Assembly (NCBI GenBank): GCA_020091685.1
Contig: CM034603.1
Coordinates: 32,783,696-32,847,695, forward strand
DNA from: Lutjanus erythropterus
Taxonomy: Eukaryota > Chordata > Actinopteri > Lutjaniformes > Lutjanidae
Direction of reading: 5' to 3'
DNA: 64,000 bases
Every line of letters begins with the position of its first letter. The stretch's first letter is position 1. Shown piece after piece: positions 10,301 to 21,755 of this stretch. A program made the translations under genes and the position numbers. Under the pieces are notes generated by a model that searched no databases, was not told where the DNA came from, and saw nothing but the letters and a program-made list of their open reading frames with translations.

Positions 10301-12333
10301 ATGTACTAGTGTCGGAAATCTAAATTTCATCTCACTGGAGTAAACGATTAAATATTTATTATTAAAAAGGTCATAGTGATTTCAGACATAGCAATTTATG
10401 AGTTGCAGCTTTATGACAGAGTGGGAAAGAAAGCCAACAAGTCTCATGACATATCAACTAGTGTTTGCCAGAAGGCATGTGGGAGACTCAGAAACAAAGT
10501 GGAAGAAGGCTTTATGGTCTAATATAGGAATGTCACAACACCAGAAATTTAGTAGTCAGTGAATTTCCACGATTCTCGATACCTAATTTGATGCCACAGT
10601 AAAAGACAAGAACGAGAATAAAATTCTGCCAGTGTTGTTTTTCTTCGCCACCCAAAATAAAAACCTCTTCTGAGGTTTTGGGACAAAAGATTGAGGGGGA
10701 GATTTACTGAGCCTGCCACAAATCACTGTCAGGAGAGCATGTTGCCATGTCTGGAAAATAATGCAATGTAATGTAATGTTTCTGCTCAGACACTATGTCT
10801 GTTGCTTTTTTCTCTCATTCCCTTCCTCTTTTCCCCTTTATATTTTAACAGTTAGTTTTAACAGAACAGTGCACATTTGTAGGTCTATACTGTATATTTT
10901 AGCCCGGTGTTTGGCTGCACTGTGAGGAAAAAGAACAAAGTCCACTGTTTCAAGATTTAACCTATTTTGTCGTGCTTTGGGCACCGATCAGCTGAGCTGA
11001 CAGAGCGCACTGAATGCGCTGCTGTGTGCGCTTCAGTGTCAGTTCTCACGAGATTCCCAGTCTAATGAGACCTAACTGAGCTTTTTTTTATGTACTAATT
11101 GCAGTAAATGTTGTTTTGAGTTCAAAACAACACTGTGGGTGAATCCAGGATTACCCAAATCAGGTCAGAATTTATTAACCCATGTGACTCAACAAAAACA
11201 TGAAAATGTCCAAGGAAAGTTAATGTTTTACAAGCATTGTGTCTATAAGTCTCCTGTTGTCCAGAAATCACTAAAACAGCAATATATTCATTCTGTTTTG
11301 TTTCATTTTGGGGTTTTTTTCCTCCTTCAAGTAACACTGCAGTCACGTATGCCTTTATAAATACTAAAATCAAACGCAAACTCACCCTGACTTGATGGTT
11401 GATGTCATAGAGATGCTTGTGTCTGTTGCGCTGCACCTTGGTCAGCAGCGGCCGTCCGGCCATGGCGTGGCTGGGATTCACATTTGTGTGAAGGTTGCTG
11501 CCCAGACTGCGGACTATCTGAGGCTTGTTGAGGATGCGCTTCACAGGTAAACTAGAGAGACAAACAGAAAACTCATGATCACAAGATGGACCTCAACAGT
11601 GACTGAGGCATTAAAGCAATTATGGCTCTGGACTAGAGCTGAGCGACACAGACAAAATCAAACATCACAATATTTTTGACCAAATATCTCAATATTGATA
11701 TTGTGACAATATTATAGAGATGACTCATGAAATGCTCTAGCAGTGTTTTGTGGACCAACGTAATAAACCTGAACTTAAATCAGCATGAGGTTGTGTAGAT
11801 AGTGACTGAATTTTCATTTTTGGTTTAATTATCCCTTTAAAAAATAGCAATGCATTGAGCTGCAACTCCTTTGTCACGATACATATGGTATTGCCTAATT
11901 GATATATTATCAATAGACTGCCCAGCCCTATTCTGGACACCCATACATGCTTCCTCAGTTTTATAAAATGAGTTGATCTCTGCACAGGCTGAAGTTGGGA
12001 TCCGTTATCTGACTGCACATAACATTAAAACATGATTAAAAGGTGCAACTTGTCCCGACCTAACAGGTGTAATGACACAGTCAGGACATGTCAATCAAGC
12101 CCATCTGTACACGCCCACACGATCTTAACAAGGAGGTGTAATTTGCCAAACTAAGTTAAAACACCTGTGAGGCTGATATTTAGTTGTGTAGGAGGAGCAG
12201 CAGCTTTGTGATTGTAATACAACTTACTCACTTCCTTCACAACCGCATTTTCACGTGTAGAGAGCGATGTAGCTGCTCGTTTAAGAGACTTGTAAGCGGA
12301 TAAATCAGTGATGAGAGACACCCGAGGCATCAT
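7224..12333 (-). CDS. mbd3: methyl-CpG-binding domain protein 3 (mbd3), six coding exons
   Basis: MBD3 is a nuclear core subunit of the NuRD histone-deacetylase/remodelling complex. Exons on the minus strand are 12232-12333, 11386-11538 (or -11551), 9668-9805, 9254-9344, 8976-9153 and 7224-7374. Exons 3-6 are unmistakable: AKPDLNTTLPVRQTASIFKQ, LFWERKLSGLNAFDIAEELV, VWLNTTQPLCKAFVVTDDDI and the coiled coil KQEDLVQNVRRRLEEALTAD that in this family binds GATAD2 (p66). Phases join cleanly. With the first two exons as drawn the protein is 270 aa, against about 290 in human. The N-terminus is odd: the usual first half of the MBD is absent, the second half is only weakly similar (LNKPQIVRSLG versus the family pattern SKPQLARYLG), and the mammalian poly-Glu tail is replaced by a short tail ending DPVDKEEL. 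It may be a teleost paralog (mbd3a type). Exon 1 and its junction are the uncertain parts. Confidence 0.9.
7375..8975 (-). other. mbd3: mbd3 intron
   Basis: No coding sequence or RNA gene is seen. A short fragment at 8815-8885 is shared with 2515-2615. Confidence 0.6.
8976..9153 (-). CDS. mbd3: mbd3 coding exon 5
   Basis: Encodes GVGPACSDKTLLSAIASALH through VVTDDDI, highly similar to the MBD2/3 conserved C-terminal region. A TTTAG acceptor and GTAAAA donor flank it. Confidence 0.95.
9254..9344 (-). CDS. mbd3: mbd3 coding exon 4
   Basis: Encodes LFWERKLSGLNAFDIAEELV and KTMDLPKGLQ, near-identical to the mammalian family. GTGAGG donor. Confidence 0.95.
9668..9805 (-). CDS. mbd3: mbd3 coding exon 3
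   Basis: Encodes 46 codons from AKPDLNTTLPVRQTASIFKQ to DPQKAVDQPKQ, the most conserved MBD2/3 segment. GTAAGT donor and TTAAAG acceptor. Confidence 0.95.
9806..11385 (-). other. mbd3: mbd3 intron
   Basis: About 1.6 kb of AT-rich sequence. I see no exon or RNA gene in it. Confidence 0.6.
11386..11551 (-). CDS. mbd3: mbd3 coding exon 2 (diverged second half of the MBD)
   Basis: Reads ...RILNKPQIVRSLGSNLHTNV then LLTKVQRNRHKHLYDINHQV before a GTGAGT donor, joining in frame to exon 3. The positions of NKPQ...LG and of the Asn-Gln-Val end mirror the family pattern SKPQ...LG and SNQV. Two acceptors are possible: CTCTAG at 11552, or GTGAAG at 11539, 13 nt further in. Only the inner one is in phase with the exon at 12232-12333. 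Conserved sequence marks it as coding, but it is much more diverged than its neighbours. Confidence 0.8.
11633..11932. mobile_element. TIR-ended dispersed repeat in mbd3 intron
   Basis: Starts CTAGAGCTGAGCGACA and ends ACTGCCCAGCCCTA, with cacgatac/attgata-rich interior. This resembles the widespread fish repeat beginning GGGCTGGGCGATAT. It is non-autonomous with no ORF. Confidence 0.5.
12232..12333 (-). CDS. mbd3: mbd3 putative first coding exon with unrecognised N-terminus
   Basis: A minus-strand frame starts MMPRVSLITDLSAYKSLKRA and runs 34 codons to GTGAAGGAA followed by a GTGAGT donor. It sits just downstream of a CpG-containing promoter-like stretch and is the only good candidate for a first exon. 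It has no similarity I recognise to the MBD N-terminus (the expected WECPALPQGW-type segment is absent). Joining to exon 2 needs the inner acceptor at 11539. It could also belong to a different transcript. Confidence 0.5.
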
Positions 12334-12530
12334 AGTATTGAAGAGCAAGTTTTCATGAGGTTACTGTGCAAAAGTTGAGCTTTTATTCCGTTTTTTTAAC
12401 ACTTGTTTGCGGTAAACTGTGCCGGGGCCCGACGGACCGCAAGTCAAGCGTGTGTAAACAATGAAACTTAGCTAGCTAATCAAGCTAGCAGCGCTGACAA
12501 ACGTCAATGTAACAGCAACCAGAGTATCAA
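12334..12530 (-). promoter_or_regulatory. mbd3: putative mbd3 promoter and 5'UTR
   Basis: A short CpG-containing block (about 12420-12450, GCCGGGGCCCGACGG) lies just above the first ATG on the minus strand. The start site cannot be fixed. Confidence 0.35.
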
Positions 12531-12689
12531 TTACAGTTGTTCAATACTACCTGCTTCCTAACGCAATGAACTCAAAACTATCTAAAGCACACAATTGGCT
12601 ATTATAACAAAAGTTAAAATAACCAAGACATGTTCATTAGCTAAGTGTTGTTCTCAACTGCACAACGCTCGTATGCATGCGTGCATTTC

Positions 12690-12960
12690 CTGCAGAAAAA
12701 CTTTTATTTAACAACTCCTTCGACAATACGTTCAGAAGTCCCACCTTTTCCTGTCCATCCTCTCGGTCGTTGTGATTTTCTTGCCCCTGGTTCTGGCTTA
12801 TAGAAGGTAAGAAGCCAGATATGGGTGTATTATTGCAGTCATAATATTTCGATGAGTGTGGTTTGTTATCGATCTCCTCTGTCTGTCTGTCTCCAGTCAG
12901 GACCTCCGCTGTAGATCACTCCGCCACCAGCCTACATAATGAGCCGGAGACATCCGCCAC
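12690..12960 (+). other. possible divergent plus-strand spliced transcript
   Basis: On the plus strand AGAAG is followed by a GTAAGA donor at 12807, and CTGTCTGTCTCCAG ends at 12896, defining a 90-bp GT-AG intron of typical teleost size. Translated upstream of it, one frame reads a hydrophobic run (HLFLSILSVVVIFLPLVLAY) that continues across the junction to a stop at about 12936, but I find no ATG in frame. It could be a non-coding divergent transcript from the mbd3 promoter or chance. Confidence 0.25.
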
Positions 12961-13239
12961 ACGCTCCTGTAAACTAGTCCGTAAATGACGTGGTCTGTGA
13001 ACTGCACGGAGTCAACTGAACTAAAAGAAAGAGAAACTGTTTTTACGGGTGCTGACGCTTGAATTTAAATCATGTGTTTTCAAGGTTTGAAAAGTGTTTA
13101 ATTGCTTGAAATTGTAAGTGCATTATATTCACAATGGCTGAAATATGTGAATTGTTTTCACATTTGTCATTTTAAAATGACTCAAAGCAGTTAATCAATT
13201 AATCTTGTATGTCACTCAAAAAATAGGTGCAGGCTTTTC

Positions 13240-13502
13240 AAGTTTTGTTGATTAATCTGTCGATGACTTTCTCAGTTAATTAATTTGTTGTATGGTCCAT
13301 AAAAATGTCAGAAAATTGTGGTAAATGTTGATCAGTGTTTCCCAAAGTCCAAATGTCTTGTTTTCGTCCACATCTCAAAGATATTCAGTTTACTGTCAAG
13401 GAGTAAAAAAAATGTTATTCACATGACTAATCAATTATCAAAATGGTTGGTAATTAATTTATTGATTAGTAAAAATCAATCGATTAATTTTTGCAGCTAT
13501 AA
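13240..13502. mobile_element. GCTGCAAC-type TIR element, copy
   Basis: Contains the family landmarks ATTAATTTGTTG...GGTCCATAAAAATGTC, TCTCAAAGATATTCAGTTTACTGTC and ends CGATTAATTTTTGCAGCT. It aligns by eye with copies at 24721, 44404, 49489 and 50043. Confidence 0.6.
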
Positions 13503-14222
13503 TAGGATGCCAAGTCTAGACAGGTGTCACTTTGTTTTTCTTGAATTTGTCACCTCTCTGTAGAATTCTGTCATAAAACATAATTTTGGTCATTTATAGC
13601 ACAATAACATGATTAAAACATTTTTGAGTATGTATATGAACATAAATATGTCATTTATCACAACTGTAAGGTTCTGGAAAAGCTTGAAAAGAGAAGGTGT
13701 AGGAATCCTGGAGTAAACATTTTAGAGGAAAATGTAGTTACTTTGCAGGTTGAAAAGGTGCATGAAAAAATATTGTTTGAAAAACTCAGTGACATTTCTA
13801 CTCATTAAACCAAGTTTAAAACGAAACAAAACTAAAACTAGATTAAAAAAAAACAGTCAACTGAAATAAAACAAACAACAAAAGAAGAGAGACTGGAAGA
13901 AAAAGCTGAAACTCTGTATTTACAAAACTGCCTAAAATAAACATACACAAGCATGAGGAAGCATTGTTGCACGTTTACTGAGACATGACTGAGAGTCAAT
14001 TCAAAGTGTTGTGTTTATCTTGTAATATCTATTCTTAATTTCTTACATCTTGCCCGTGTCAAATGAGCCTTGTACTGTAATTAAAAAAAATGAAAGCAAT
14101 GAAAACTAAACTGAAGCAAGCAAATCCACTCTGGAAACAAAAATAAACTGAAGACAAAAATCAAAAATCAGGTTTAAAAAAAACAAAAATGAAAAACAGG
14201 AAACTATAATAACTCTGGATTC

Positions 14223-14437
14223 AAGTTGCAACAGTTAGTCAATTAATTTTTTCAAGCAAAAAATGTCAAACATTTGATTGGTTTCGGCCTCTTCACTGTG
14301 AGGATTTGCTGCATTTCTTTGTCATTTATTAAAGTAAATGATGAGTCAATTTGAAGACGTCACTTTGGGCTCTGGAAAATTGTGGTGAACTTTTTTTTCA
14401 ATCTTATGACATTTTAGAGACTAAAACGATCAATTGT
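14223..14437. mobile_element. second TIR family, copy 1
   Basis: Shares with 40148-40462 the segments for mutism of TTTGACATTT, GTCATTTAT and ACGTCACTTTGGGCTCTG in inverse orientation, and ends in AT-rich CGATTAA-like termini. Confidence 0.5.
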
Positions 14438-16450
14438 GACCGAGAAGCCTGGTGTAGTGTAGTGGACTGGCCACCCTCAGATGGCCGTCCTGTACAAGTA
14501 CTTTTACTTATATTTACATTTGCTGCTTGTTATAATATACTTTATTTATACTAAGTATGAGGTTTCTGTTACTCCATGACAATCTTTAGTTACACCTGAA
14601 CAGGTATAAGACTTGTACACACAGAAATATCTTCATACAGATACACGATCAAAAAAATCTTTAGCAAAGTAACGATCATCTTTCCCGGCTTGTTTGATTG
14701 CTCTTGTAATACATACACTGTGTTCTGATGGTTTTAAAGGTTCATTTTCCACACTGACATCACAGAAGTCAAACAGCTTATATTCATATTCAGAGAGCAT
14801 TAATTGTAACTGTAATAATTACTGTTTACAGAATAAGTCAACGTGGTGGTTTTGAAGGTCTGAAACGAAGCGAGATCAGTTATATTCTTTCTGGACGTAG
14901 CAACAAAGCAGAGCCACAGGTCAGGATTATTAATTCTGTCCTTCAGTGATTTGACTCAGTGCAAAGTCTCAGCAAACTGAAGCCAAACTTTAATTTAAAT
15001 CACTGCAAGTGAAATAATTGAACACAACCACAACATAGGATAAATCGCACATACTTTACTTCTTCTCTTTCAAACAATTACAGCATGACATCAAAGACAG
15101 AGTTTTCCATTTGTGAATCAGGTTTGATCCACAGCACACAGGACAGGAGACTGTTGTTTACAATAAATATCTGACCCCAAACTGAGAAAGAAAAGAAAAC
15201 AAAAGTCCATGTATCATCTCTGTTTTCATATTTCTTCCGTTCACGTTTTTTTAAATCACTGGTGGAGTGAGGGACTCCAGCAGCGTCTTTATGAGGATGT
15301 TGATGGTGAACAGTTCAGCATTGACTTGAGCTGCAGGATGAAGATGTTAACATCTGGCGGCCTGGCATGGAATTGGACCGGAGTGCAAGGAACTGGCTGC
15401 AGCAGTTCTTGTTCTTTGTGTAAAAAACAGCAGCGACCTGACAAAAGAAAAACAAAGTCATTAGGGTGTACAGTAGAAACGAGGTTTTGCTGTGATGGAT
15501 AAATCAAAGCTGGATGATACCGACATGATATGAGCAATTCACTTGAAAGCACGTTTGTCTTTTTGTTCATGAATTTGTACAATTTGTTTTGTTTTATTTA
15601 AAAGCATTATCCTAAAGTCTAAACACTCAATTTTTTATTTCTCCCTGCCAAACTGCAAACTGCAGTGGTCGAAGGTTTTTCAGGCGTCCCTGTCCATTAG
15701 AAGTTGCATCATATGGTCTTAAAATAGGCCGCTGTCCTGGATTCAGGTCTCCTGACACCTCTAAACTACCTGGCACAATGTCTCTGAATTTCACTCATTG
15801 TTTCTACAGTCCTGGCAGTTTCCCAGTCCCTGCTGTGTGTTACCACCACCGAGTTTCACCAAAGGAAAGGTGTTAGGCAGGTGATATTATTAACCTATTT
15901 ATACCAGACAGAGCACCTGATATTTAGGCAAAGGCACTTAACTTTTTTGTCCACCAGAGTGAGCAGAGTTACTAATATAGTGCAGCTTCATATACATGGA
16001 TCAGGGGGCCAGATGCATAAAACTCTACTTAGATTCATGACTAAAATTCTCACTATTCCCTTGTTATGGTTTTCATACTTGCAGCCAAAATAAAAGTACA
16101 CCAAACATAAATGGAATCTTAGTATCAAGTATAGTCTCTATAACCTTGTGTATGTCCTTCCAAAAGGAATGAACTACATTGCAGTCCCAAAAAATAATAA
16201 TTAGCAGTTACGAAACCACATTGTCTCCAGCATTTAAAATCCTCTGAACAATGTTTTTTTTTCGGACTTGGTGTAATAAAAAGCATATCTCAAAATCTTC
16301 CAGCAAAATTCTCTCTTCTTGAGAGGAATATTGGTACTTTTAACCCAGAAATTTTATTTGTACTTACTTTGCAGACTGAATAGATGCATGATAAACATAC
16401 TGTATAAAAAAAAACTAAGACAAGGACACATTTCTACACATTAAACTAAG

Positions 16451-16545
16451 AACTAGAGCTGCAATGATTAGTCAATAAATCAGTTAGTTTATCAAATTAG
16501 AATTAGTTGCAACCATTTTGATAATCGATTAATTGTTTTAGCTTA
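16451..16545. mobile_element. GCTGCAAC-type TIR element, fragment
   Basis: Short piece reading AGAGCTGCAATGATTAGTCA and TTTTGATAATCGATTAATTG, the left end of the family. Confidence 0.5.
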
Positions 16546-18193
16546 AACAGTATCAATGTACACACTAAGAATATGCATAAGCATTGTTTTTTGTTATAGA
16601 CAATTATGTATAGCTGTATATATGCCTGATTCTGTCACATGTGTATGAGCTTAATTTCCACTCTTAGAACTATCCATTAATGGATGAGAAAAAGCTTGTA
16701 AACATCAGTTTGTCTATCGATACTTGTGCCCGCTCCACTACTCATTAGACCTGTAAATGAGAAGAACGGCTGAGAAGAAAACACAGTTTAACTGATTGAA
16801 TCGCATCAGTACAGTTCTTGAACAGCTGTCATTACACGCGGCTGTTATGCTGGGCTGTGGCTATTTATAGCACCCACTGCACTAATTCATCACATGTACC
16901 TGTAAACAACATCGTGGAGATATCTCAATCATTATTAAACATCAGAAGATTACTCAGTGATTAATATGCAGAGCTCATATTAAAATAACTTTCCAAAGAC
17001 TTTTACAAAGAATTTACAAAGTGCTTTGCCTTTCAGGATCCAATGAAAAGATCATTAACAGGAAAATGACAGCTCCAGTGTAAATAAAAAGAATAATAAA
17101 AGTAACTAAAATAATTTTAATTAAGTTTATAAATGTGTCTGACATTTTACAGAATGCTGTGGCCCCTGTTAAAATAATAATTTAGCAAACAACCTAAACA
17201 ATGTTTTACTACAAGGTTACACTTCTCAGCTTATTCTTCACATGGACCTTATCATCTCAGCCACAGCTATCTCTTAAACTGTGTGTACACCTGGTCTGAA
17301 GTATGTATGAGCTGCACACAGTCTTTAATAAATACCAGTTTATTTGTGGGAAAAGGTGTAAGACTGATCATTTATTCACCTCGCCGCAGGATGTCTCAAC
17401 CTGTGTGAGGGTATCACACTATAATTTTGAGAAAAAGAATCACATGAACATGAGATTATAGTCTGTATAACTTGTTTTACATTTACTTAAATTACTGTAT
17501 GTGTACTTTAACTGCAAAAATGTCTCTGGGATTTTTCCTTCTTGGAACAAAGTAGCATTTGCATTTATTCTTCACAACAGATCCAACGTGAACAAGAGCA
17601 GAAACATACAAGGTTACTTTTTTCTTTAACTCTCAGCTTGTCAACTAGCAAAACATGCAAACAACAAACTGCACCCCTGTGCATGCGGTGACGTTTACAG
17701 TCTCAAGGGTTGTTTCTGAATGAAAAAAACTGTCTGTGTTCACTGAACTAAAGGAATAGTGTTTGTACAACAGAGCAGTTATATCAATTGCAGGCATGAG
17801 CTAACATTGCACTGTGGCTACACAGACCATACTTGTTTACAGGATTAATTTCTGAAATTGGCAAAACCTCCACCCAATGCTGTCTGTGATCTCCGAATGG
17901 AGATCTGCCCCTTTGAATTAATTTGAATAATAACAACAATAACAATATGTAAAAAATGGAAGTCTGAACAGGTTTAGAAGACAGTCTAAAGCAAATTTAG
18001 ATGTAAAAGTTGGAATGGAGGCCCATTAATACAACAGACAGCAGTGTCTGGTTTTTGTTAGCAGTAGACGTAGAATGTAGAATGATGAAGTCGACTGTGA
18101 TGACTGTGGCAAAACAAGAAATTAATGTGACATTGCATCTGATCTTATTTCTGCAGTTAGTCTTTGTCATTCCTCAGACTGACCTGAGTGCCA

Positions 18194-18314
18194 CTACTCG
18201 TCCTTCTTGAATTTGCCACTGATGTAGGGAATATAATCTAAAAACACTCGCCAATCTGTGAAGTGGACCAGAGCTACACCCCCGGCTGTCCCCCAGACTG
18301 CCAGAGTTGGGACC
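18194..18314 (-). CDS. uqcr11: uqcr11 coding exon 2 (stop TAG)
   Basis: Encodes the membrane segment and the C-terminal DYIPYISGKFKKDE. CCACAG acceptor at its 5' side. Confidence 0.95.
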
Positions 18315-19225
18315 CTGTGGAGTAGAAGACAACGTCAAGATTTTCTTATTTTTAGAGTGGATATACACTTAATGGAAAATAATAACAGAAACTACTTCAA
18401 TTCACAATTTCATTCATTCTACGATCAGTATATTTAGAAATCAAAACACAAATCCTAATATTATTAGAGGTCTGGCTTGTCAGCTGTCAAGTTGTTGTTG
18501 TATTAGGGTTCTGTTTTCTTGTCTGTAATTGGAAAATTGTTCTTTGTACAATAAATACAAAACATCTAAGCAGGAAACATTAAGCAACAATTGACTAGTA
18601 CAAGAAAGAAGTGCTCAAACAATCTATAGAGTTAAAATCTATAGATTTAGATGTTACTGTTTCATATACAAACGTGATAAGTTGCTCACTTGTTCTATTC
18701 CTCATCAGTTAACTCTCAGACTATATTAAACTAAGGACACTGATTTGACATTATCCATGACTCTTGTAGACTAAATGATTAATGGACTAATAATTGTCTT
18801 TCTGACAAACATAACGTCAACAATAGCTCTAGCCCTTCAAGTGAGATCAGTCGGTCAGCTAGTTGGTTGGTTAAACGTATTCAAACTAGATAATGAGGTA
18901 TGTATGAAATCACTTTTTATACATGTGACCACTGGGAAAACAACAGTAGTTGAGGAAAAGGTAACGCTTACTTTGTTTATTACTTCAAAATGTTCGTTTT
19001 TGTAGCTGACAGTTAGCTAAAGTCAGCATGTCCCCACAGCAGAGCAATGACCTCGGCTAGGCTAACAGCTAATGTTAGCAAAGGACACACCAAGATACTG
19101 TTAACCAAAATTCCGACTCCTTTCCGCTTTTTCTACAACTCGTATGATTAAAAAACAACTTACCATGTTTTGGCAATGGCCACATATTTCTGACCGATCA
19201 ACTTAGTGATCATTTTGGCTGACAT
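18194..19225 (-). CDS. uqcr11: cytochrome b-c1 complex subunit 10 (uqcr11), two coding exons
   Basis: UQCR11 is the smallest supernumerary subunit of mitochondrial complex III, a single-pass inner-membrane protein. Coding exons are 19164-19225 and 18194-18314, joined by GTAAGT/CCACAG. The 60-aa product starts MSAKMITKLIGQKYVAIAKT and ends DWRVFLDYIPYISGKFKKDE, close to the human 56-aa protein, whose C-terminus has the same pattern ending GKFKKDN. The membrane segment is around VPTLAVWGTAGGVALV. The first ATG is in frame and preceded by the promoter. Second ATG at codon 5 is an alternative start. Position directly downstream of tcf3 on the same strand matches the mammalian order. Confidence 0.96.
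18315..19163 (-). other. uqcr11: uqcr11 intron
   Basis: AT-rich, bounded by GTAAGT and CCACAG. Nothing else recognised. Confidence 0.7.
19164..19225 (-). CDS. uqcr11: uqcr11 coding exon 1
   Basis: Encodes MSAKMITKLIGQKYVAIAKT and the first two bases of Trp 21, followed by a GTAAGT donor. Confidence 0.93.
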
Positions 19226-19340
19226 TTGTCCTCCTATCGAGGTACGTGCCGCTTTAAAAGCAATGAAGAACTTCCGCTTCGAGTTCACTGACTATACCCA
19301 GTGCGCATGTGCGCAGAGTACTTCCGTTTACTTGAAAAAT
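19226..19340 (-). promoter_or_regulatory. uqcr11: uqcr11 promoter
   Basis: Short GC-richer block just above the ATG containing ACTTCCG and GCGCATGCGC-like motifs (ETS and NRF1 type), which are common at nuclear genes for respiratory subunits. Confidence 0.5.
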
Positions 19341-19399
19341 AAAAGTCCCTAACAATAAAAACAAAATAGATTTGAATTTTTATTAATTTTTCGCATTTT

Positions 19400-20100
19400 T
19401 TTTTTCATTTTCTTTTTCCCCCTCTTCTAACTTTGTATATATACCCTTTGTATAAACAGTTTTTGTGAAGATACTGTTCATCTATATGTGTTTTCTAAAA
19501 GAAAATAATAAGAATAAAAACCGGACTAACAATCTGTAGCATTATTACCTAATGTTTACACACAGCAAAACTGAAGTGAAATACTATTGCAGCACAGGAG
19601 TAATGATTTGTTTCTATGGCTCTGATCAAAATACAGTATAATGGCTCTGCAATGTGTATTTAGCTGCGTGCAGTGTGCTTTACGGGCTGTAGGAGGTGGC
19701 AGTGTAGCTCATTTCTGCCGCATAGTGGATTAATCGAGCTATGGTACATTTCTGCTGCTCAGTCTATGAAATCATCACCAACTGCTTGATCTGTCTCAGT
19801 TGGGTAAATTCAATTTACCTTAATAAATTATTGAAAAGATTAACCACTACCCACTTCACTACTTTGTATTGCAGAATGGAAATTATTTATGGGTTTTTAA
19901 AAAAAGAAAGATGCACTCCTAGAATACCTCACCTGAGTCATGTTCCTATTCTCAGATACAGATTTATGTAGTCTCTTTTATTTATTATATACACATTATT
20001 TTATTTTTGTCAGTTTATTTCCTTATGTATGTATAATTGGCTAATTAAAACATATCTGAAAGTTGTTTTAAAAAAGGACATTGGATAAACACAAGTTTTG
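19400..20100. other. short intergenic region between tcf3 3' end and uqcr11 promoter
   Basis: AT-rich, no exon or RNA gene seen. Confidence 0.5.
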
Positions 20101-21035
20101 TTATTAAAAATGGCACATTTATTGCTACATTACTGTTATATACACAACAGTTCTCGATATCTACTTTATATATAAAAAATAGGAAACAGGAGGCACTTTG
20201 AGGACATAGCCTACATAGATGTTGTCCCCAAACATGAGTGAAGACAGAGAGATCTGTAGCAGTTCATCTGTTGTGGCGGACAGAAAAGGGTCTGTTAACA
20301 AAGAATATCGGGTGCATGTTTTGATACTTGGATACTGCAGACACATTGTTCGTGTTAAAGAAATAAAAGTCTTCAGTAACGACTTCTCATGTCACAACAC
20401 CACGTTCTTCTGCAGGAAGGCTAGAGTAACTGACAAAGAAAATAATGCTTGGGGCCAGTCCATAGGGCATGGTTTGTGACAAAATTACAGGTAAACCAAA
20501 TACTGTTAACATATCAGTACCAGCTTACAATGATAAAGCTGATGAGGACGTATCATACAGCTGTACATACATATCAATGCACATGCCAGTCAAGGACAAA
20601 ATTATATTTAAGAAAATCAGTTTGCAAAAGATGAGAAATTTTAAGTACAGTTTTCAGACCAGGTTATTAGTCATCTTACACTTTCTGACACTGAAGTGGT
20701 CAGCGTCTCTTCATTTAGATGTTGTCAGATGTTACTGAAGTATATATGCTTTTATACATCTGTATTATAAAAAGGTACAACCAAAAAATCCTCAACATCA
20801 TCCACCATGTAGCAGAGAAGTATTCAGGCACTGGTGAGTAACCATTATCAAAACTCCCAAAGTCAGGAAAATGACTAAGGCCACCCTTTTTGATTCATTT
20901 TATGCTTCACATCGTAATGAAACAGTGAATTATGTTGTAGATTGTGCAGACCACCGTCCCCTGCTGCCCCTTCCTCAAACTAATCAACAAGCTCATGACC
21001 AGACAGCTGGACATCAGGGAGAGGAGAGGAGGGGC

Positions 21036-21055
21036 GTGTGTGTGTGTGTGTGTGT
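21036..21055. repeat. TG dinucleotide microsatellite
   Basis: About ten uninterrupted GT units. Confidence 0.9.
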
Positions 21056-21755
21056 TTCATTTTAAGAAAAACTGTCACAAACACCAGAAAAATCCAATTA
21101 CAACTGGCCTGACAGGTTTGTGTTGAAACCACTGACATATATACTATTTATGCCGATGGCTGAAATAGGCATTCAAAAGATAACAAAAAGAGCAATATCA
21201 CAACATGTGATGTTACAGCCAGATAATTTTGTCATTTCTAACATTTCTAAGCACCTGGCACAAAAAGAAAAACACCTCACTTTGTTCCTGGAATCTAAAT
21301 TGAGAGCCGTCTTACATTTAAACAATGTAAACAAAACAAAAAAAGAAAAGAGCATTCCAAATGATAAAACTCATACAACTATCTTACAAAGTAAAAAATA
21401 ACATAAAAAACAATGATAAATCAATTCTACAAAAGGAAGATCCTTACAACAGGTTTTGCAAATTGTTCAAAAGGGAAAATTAAACAAAAAAACAAAACAA
21501 AACACCAAAATGCTCGACAAAGAGCAACAACCACAACAAGTCAGTCAATGGCGATTTGAGTAAATTCTCCACAAGGTAGCAGTAACACTCATGATCCCTT
21601 TCAATACTCAATTAGTTCTGTCTTTTAGCAAAAAGTCACTTAGCACAACACAAATTGCTCTTCATCGTGCTGTAACAGTGTCTTTAGGTGGGGCAGGCTG
21701 ATGTGACACTGGCTGTATTTGAGTCAGACTGAGGCTGAGAGCGGCTGACTTCACG

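Larger units (their letters stand above)
13030..18193. other. intergenic region between mbd3 and uqcr11
   Basis: AT-rich and without a recognisable exon. It holds TIR repeats (13240-13502, 14223-14437, 16451-16545). The uqcr11 3'UTR should occupy its right end, and AATAAA matches on the minus strand near 17360 and 17565 are candidate ends. Confidence 0.5.

Noticed and set aside
15209..15582. Overlapping opposite-strand frames of 97 codons between mbd3 and uqcr11
   Set aside because: No family similarity and no convincing splice or start context on either strand.
20219..20479. Plus-strand frame starting MSEDREICSSSSVVADRKGS
   Set aside because: No splice signals, AT-rich codon use, no recognised domain, and antisense to the tcf3 3' region.
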